NCBI RefSeq assembly: GCF_003628555.1
Contig: NZ_CP021731.1
Location: forward strand, 1,736,001 to 1,800,000
From: Azoarcus sp. DN11
GTDB lineage: Bacteria; Pseudomonadota; Gammaproteobacteria; Burkholderiales; Rhodocyclaceae
Direction of reading: 5' to 3'
Length of the DNA: 64,000 nt
Positions 60,478 through 64,000 of the stretch are shown here, piece by piece; position 1 is the first letter of the stretch, and the number at the start of each line of letters is the position of its first letter. Made by a program: the position numbers and the translations under genes. A model generated the notes under the pieces. That model searched no databases and was not told the origin of the DNA. It worked only from the letters and a program-made list of their open reading frames with translations.

Positions 60478-61137
60478 TTACTCTCCTAGTTGTTCGAGAA
60501 CGACTGAAACGAGTCGGTCGACTTCTTCCTGGGCCGGTGCGGCGGCTCGTCCCAACTCGTACACCGACGCACCCATGACGGCGCTTTGTGCGTAGGCGCT
60601 GCGTTGGGAGAGCGCAGCGTCGAGCACCGGCAACGAGAAGTCGCGCATGACCTCGAGGACGTCTGCGGCGAGTGCGGTGCGCATGACGCGATTCGGCAAC
60701 AGGGCGGCACGCTGAAGCTGGCCCGACCCGATCCGGTTGAGGATCACCTTCTCGATCGCGCGGGTTGACCAGAGGTCGGTCGGGCTCGGGACGACCGGAA
60801 CGATCGCGAAATCGCACAGTTCGAGCGCACTGACCGTGTGCGGATGTTCGATCGATGGCGGGCAGTCGAACAAGATGAAATCCACCTCGCGCGTTGCGGG
60901 CCAGAGGGTCTGCCGGATCTCTTCGGTGTCGCCCAGGGGGCGCAGCATGCGTGCCGGGAAGGGGGCATCGGCCGGGGCCGACTCTGCCCAGCGCGTTGCG
61001 CTCTCCTGCGGGTCGAGATCGGCCACGGCGACCCGGTAGCCACGCAGCACCAGGGCAGCGGCCAGTTGCATCGTCACGGTCGTCTTGCCGGAGCCCCCTT
61101 TTTGCGAGAGCAGTGCAATGACCTTGCTTCCGTTCAT
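60478..61137 (-). CDS. ParA-family ATPase
   Basis: A 219-residue Walker-type partition ATPase with the deviant Walker A KGGSGKTT, Asp in VAVADLDPQ and LFDCPPS. It is short, without the N-terminal helix-turn-helix of plasmid ParA, as in ParF or McdA-type positioning proteins. It is followed by a basic partner gene (2-bp gap). It probably positions some cargo on the nucleoid, not a plasmid, since no replicon is seen here. Confidence 0.86.
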   Translation of the reverse strand: MNGSKVIALLSQKGGSGKTTVTMQLAAALVLRGYRVAVADLDPQESATRWAESAPADAPFPARMLRPLGDTEEIRQTLWPATREVDFILFDCPPSIEHPHTVSALELCDFAIVPVVPSPTDLWSTRAIEKVILNRIGSGQLQRAALLPNRVMRTALAADVLEVMRDFSLPVLDAALSQRSAYAQSAVMGASVYELGRAAAPAQEEVDRLVSVVLEQLGE

Positions 61138-61150
61138 GGTGTATGCATGT

Positions 61151-61163
61151 TATTACGGTAATA
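61151..61163. promoter_or_regulatory. palindrome upstream of parA
   Basis: TATTAC-G-GTAATA is a perfect inverted repeat 14 bp upstream of the ParA start, in an AT-rich promoter. It suits autoregulation by the ribbon-helix-helix-like partner protein. Confidence 0.5.
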
Positions 61164-61487
61164 CTTTATTATTAGCCTCGCTTCGGCTGCATGCAAGTAC
61201 CCATTTTGCCCTCGGTGCGGGACTTGCAGCGGCGGTACACTCGACCCCTCGCCACTCGGGTGGAACTGCTTTCCGCGACCCGGATCTCAGGGGGCGGGTG
61301 TCGATGCGGTCATGGCGATTGCGTCGTGTCTGCACACCCGATAACCGCAGGAGATGTAATGGACGCCTCCCTCCCGCCGCGGGTACCTGAGGGCCGAAGA
61401 GATAACGGAGCCCTCGCGATACCTGACGGCATCAAAGTGCCAAAGTGGTGGTGTTGCAACGACCACAAACGGTACGGAGGGCTCGAG

Positions 61488-62507
61488 ATGAAGATTACGA
61501 CATATGGCCTGGATTTGGCGAAACGGGTGTTCCAACTGCACTGGGTCGATATGGAAACGGGCGAGATTTGTCGGCGGCAGCTAAAGCGCGCCGAGGTGGC
61601 GGAGTTCTTCGCCAACCGGGCGCCGGCGGTCATTGCGATGGAAGCGTGTGGCAGCGCGCACTACTGGGCGAGGCAGTTTGCCGCCCTGGGACACGAGGTC
61701 AGGCTCATCGCGGCGCAGTTCGTGCGGCCCTTCGTGAAGAGCAACAAGACCGATGCGGCCGATGCCCACGCGATCTGGGAAGCGGCGCAGCGACCGGGGA
61801 TGAAGTTCGTGGCGGTCAAGAGCGAAGGTCAGCAGGCAGTGCTGACACTGCACCGCATGCGTGAGCTGCTGGTCAAGATGCGGACGATGCAGATCAACCA
61901 ATTGCGCGGTCTGCTGTACGAATTCGGCGCGGAGCTGCCGCCCGGACGGCAGAAGGGGTTGGCGCGGATTCCGACGGAACTGGCGAAGCTCGAAGAGGCG
62001 TTGCCGGCCATGGTGATTGAGGTCATGCATGGCCAACTCGAGCGGATCGCAGCCTTGGACGAGGACATTGCCGAGATCGAGCGGAAGCTGTCTGCATGGA
62101 AGAAGGAGGATGCCGCCAGCAGGAAGCTGATGGACATCCCCGGCGTGGGGCTGCTGACGGCAACGGCGGCGGTGGCCACCATCGGCGACGCCGGAGCGTT
62201 CAAGTCCGGTCGCGAATTTGCCGCCTTCCTCGGCCTGGTGCCGCGACAGTGCGGCACCGGCGGGCGCGTGAAGCTGTTGGGCATCAGCAAGCGCGGCGAC
62301 GTGTATTTGCGCACCCTGCTCATTCACGGGGCACGTTCGGTGATCACGCGTCAGAAAACGCATGAGCCCTGGCTGGACAACCTGCTGGCGCGACGGCCGT
62401 TCAATGCCGCCGTGGTGGCACTGGCCAACAAGATGGCACGCACGATCTGGGCGCTGCTCGCCCTCGACCGGACGTATCAGAAAGGTTACGCGGCTACAGC
62501 CGCGTAG
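61488..62507 (+). CDS. IS1111-type transposase
   Basis: A 339-residue DEDD recombinase. The RuvC-like part begins TTYGLDLAKRVFQLHWVD with the first catalytic Asp, and has KTDAADAHAIWEA; the C-terminal transposase-20 domain has DIPGVGLLTATAAVATIGD and GLVPRQCGTGGRVKL. It lies in a different IS110 branch from the transposase at 10607. The ATG at 61488 lies within the usual leader. Confidence 0.92.
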   Translation: MKITTYGLDLAKRVFQLHWVDMETGEICRRQLKRAEVAEFFANRAPAVIAMEACGSAHYWARQFAALGHEVRLIAAQFVRPFVKSNKTDAADAHAIWEAAQRPGMKFVAVKSEGQQAVLTLHRMRELLVKMRTMQINQLRGLLYEFGAELPPGRQKGLARIPTELAKLEEALPAMVIEVMHGQLERIAALDEDIAEIERKLSAWKKEDAASRKLMDIPGVGLLTATAAVATIGDAGAFKSGREFAAFLGLVPRQCGTGGRVKLLGISKRGDVYLRTLLIHGARSVITRQKTHEPWLDNLLARRPFNAAVVALANKMARTIWALLALDRTYQKGYAATAA

Positions 62508-62754
62508 AAGATCAACGCACCACAAGGAGTGGATCGCTGAAAGGTTGCGCAGGTTGATGTGCGATTGATGGCGTAACAGGTCGGACCGCGGGGAAGCAAA
62601 CCTGCATGGGCGCAGGCCCTTCGAGGACTCCCAGGAGATGAGGCCTTTCCCGGCGAATTCCATCAGGGCCAGCAGACTTCGGTCTGCACGACAGGCCGGA
62701 TATAAGTCTGCAGCCGGATCCTAGAAGCCAGCATCAAGCATCACTTGCCAAACC
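62508..62754 (+). ncRNA. candidate guide RNA region of the IS1111 element
   Basis: About 245 bp between the transposase stop and the right inverted repeat has no sensible ORF. In IS1111-type elements this downstream part encodes the RNA that pairs with target and element ends. The RNA boundaries and guide loops cannot be assigned by eye. Confidence 0.35.
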
Positions 62755-62777
62755 GGGAGGCGTCCATATAAGTGCTC

Positions 62778-63710
62778 ATGGAGAAACCGAAGGCCCAGGA
62801 TCATAGGGATTACGACACCCGGATGTATGCCGACCTGCTCGACAGTTTCGACGAGGAACTGGAGATGGAGATCGACGATCACCGGATGGACCGGTTGATG
62901 GGTGACATGCCGATGCGCCCGGAGCTGGAGAGCCTCACGAAGGAGCGGCGCTTCTATTTCAAGGAGCTGTTCCGGCTGCAGGGCGAGCTCGTCAAGCTGC
63001 AGGACTGGGTGGTGCACAATCAGCTGAAGGTCGTCGTGCTGTTCGAGGGGCGCGATGCGGCCGGCAAGGGCGGCGTGATCAAGCGCATCACGCAGCGCCT
63101 CAATCCGCGCGTATGCCGCGTTGCCGCACTGCCGGCGCCGAACGACCGGGAGCGTAGCCAATGGTACTTCCAGCGTTACGTCAGCCATCTGCCTGCGGGC
63201 GGGGAGATCGTGCTCTTCGACCGCAGCTGGTACAACCGCGCGGGCGTCGAGAAGGTGATGGGCTTCTGTACGGCCGACGAGTACGAGGAGTTCTTCCGTA
63301 CGGTGCCCGAGTTCGAAAAGATGCTCGTCCGTTCCGGCATCGTGCTCATCAAGTACTGGTTTTCGATCACCGACGAGGAGCAGTACGCGCGCTTCCAGAT
63401 GCGCATCCACGACCCGCTCAAGCAGTGGAAGCTCTCGCCGATGGACATGGAGTCGCGCCGCCGCTGGGAGGATTACACCAAGGCCAAGGAGGAGATGCTG
63501 GAGCGCAGCCACATCCCCGAGGCGCCGTGGTGGATCGTCGAGGCGGTGGACAAGAAGAAGGCGAGGCTCAACTGCATCCACCACCTGTTGAGCCGGATTC
63601 CTTACGAGGAAGTGCAGCGCGAGGCGGTTGCCATGCCGCAGCGGGTGCATCACCCGGACTACATCCGGGAGCCGATTCCGGACGCGATGTACGTGCCTTC
63701 GGTCTACTGA
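62778..63710 (+). CDS. ppk2: polyphosphate kinase 2
   Basis: Transfers phosphate between polyphosphate and nucleotides. The 310-residue protein has Walker A EGRDAAGKGG, the lid/Walker B region FDRSWYNRAGVEKVMGF and the PPK2 tail (KLSPMDMESRRRWEDYTKAKEEM). The ATG at 62778 lies only 10 bp after the IS1111 inverted repeat, whose GGGAGG now serves as a possible ribosome site; GTG at 62772 is an alternative. Confidence 0.92.
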   Translation: MEKPKAQDHRDYDTRMYADLLDSFDEELEMEIDDHRMDRLMGDMPMRPELESLTKERRFYFKELFRLQGELVKLQDWVVHNQLKVVVLFEGRDAAGKGGVIKRITQRLNPRVCRVAALPAPNDRERSQWYFQRYVSHLPAGGEIVLFDRSWYNRAGVEKVMGFCTADEYEEFFRTVPEFEKMLVRSGIVLIKYWFSITDEEQYARFQMRIHDPLKQWKLSPMDMESRRRWEDYTKAKEEMLERSHIPEAPWWIVEAVDKKKARLNCIHHLLSRIPYEEVQREAVAMPQRVHHPDYIREPIPDAMYVPSVY

Positions 63711-63794
63711 GCGTTCGACGGGGCTGGGCGCGTGCGGTCCGGTTCGCCGGGACTGATCGTGTTGAGGCGGGCGCCAACGTATAATCGGCGCCCT

Positions 63795-64000
63795 ATGAAT
63801 CATTCGACCCTCGCCAACCCGTCGCACCGCCGCTCTTCGTTGTTCCTGTTCGCCGTCATCGCCCTGGCGTTCGTGCTGTACCGGGTTGCCGTGATCGCGC
63901 GCCTCGGTCTCGATCCTTATGTCGATGAGGCCTATTACTGGGGCTGGGCGCAGGCGCTCGACTGGGGGTATTACTCGAAGCCGCCGGTGATCGCCGCGCT
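63795..64000 (+). CDS. ArnT/GT39-type glycosyltransferase (3' end beyond window)
   Basis: The first 68 residues of a large membrane glycosyltransferase. An N-terminal hydrophobic helix (LFLFAVIALAFVLYRVAVIA) is followed by the acidic DPYVDEAYYWGWAQ motif and YYSKPP, typical of GT39/GT83 lipid-linked sugar transferases of the ArnT/PMT family. The window ends inside the gene. Confidence 0.78.
   Translation, partial: MNHSTLANPSHRRSSLFLFAVIALAFVLYRVAVIARLGLDPYVDEAYYWGWAQALDWGYYSKPPVIAA

Larger units (their letters stand above)
61359..62767 (+). mobile_element. IS110-family insertion sequence, IS1111 subgroup
   Basis: A 1.4-kb element bounded by the 13-bp inverted repeat ATGGACGCCTCCC (61359-61371) and GGGAGGCGTCCAT (62755-62767), which in this subgroup are subterminal. 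It holds one transposase and about 245 bp of downstream non-coding DNA, where IS1111 elements carry their guide (seek/bridge) RNA. The exact outer ends are a few bases beyond the repeats. It sits directly in front of ppk2. Confidence 0.85.

Noticed and set aside
63759..63785. A -35/-10 promoter with TATAAT just before the glycosyltransferase
   Set aside because: A TATAAT is present at 63780, but the nearest TTGAGG is only 12 bp away, too close for a sigma-70 promoter.

Overview
The window looks like chromosome from a GC-rich betaproteobacterium of the Rhodocyclales (Aromatoleum/Azoarcus/Thauera type). This rests on the combination of an Aromatoleum-style aldehyde oxidoreductase operon (aorABC plus a MoaD-like gene and tungstate transport genes), PQQ-alcohol-dehydrogenase accessory genes, AcoR-like sigma-54 activators and the pepA-holC-valS / lptFG arrangement. 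The genus is inference; no rRNA or tRNA gene was seen.

Region 1 (about 1-24 kb) is an alcohol/aldehyde oxidation neighbourhood. After a partial arginase gene and an EamA exporter come a degenerate AcoR-like regulator, an NAD-dependent aldehyde dehydrogenase with its DUF779 partner, a long ABC-transport/beta-propeller cluster of the type that accompanies PQQ-dependent alcohol dehydrogenases (split by an IS110-type element at 10.6-11.8 kb), a divergent cytochrome c550 plus MoxJ-like binding protein, a complete AcoR-like sigma-54 activator, and the tungsten aldehyde oxidoreductase operon with tupBC. Four good -24/-12 promoters stand in front of the ald, ABC, c550 and aor units, so they may form one sigma-54 regulon. 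No PQQ dehydrogenase, pqq gene or tupA is in the window.

Region 2 (24-28.4 kb) holds a LysR regulator, an NmrA-like reductase, a cytochrome b561/YceI pair, a lower-GC multi-pass membrane protein and a small cytochrome c.

Region 3 (28,465-36,921) is an 8.4-kb integrative element inserted at the 3' end of moaC. It is bounded by a perfect 111-bp direct repeat that duplicates the moaC end. It carries a tyrosine integrase, a primase-polymerase/ATPase, a winged-helix protein, a ribbon-helix-helix regulator with a paired palindromic operator, an origin-like repeat region, several unknown genes and two lipoprotein genes. No capsid, portal, terminase or conjugation genes were seen, so it resembles a P4-like satellite or small plasmid-like integrative element. 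This is the most interesting part of the window.

Region 4 (36.8-52 kb) is mostly housekeeping: moaC, a BepA-like protease, TusA, valS-holC-pepA, lptFG, ferredoxin reductase, an NsrR module with a clear operator, a YnfM/YnfL-like exporter-regulator pair and a pseudouridine synthase. Region 5 (52-57 kb) is a copper-resistance cluster: a P-type ATPase with four small overlapping upstream genes, and a divergent CopK. Region 6 (57-64 kb) contains a patatin, a CYTH protein, a cysteine-poor DksA, a ParA with a Lys/Ala-rich partner, an IS1111-type element that sits directly in front of ppk2, and the start of an ArnT/GT39-type glycosyltransferase.
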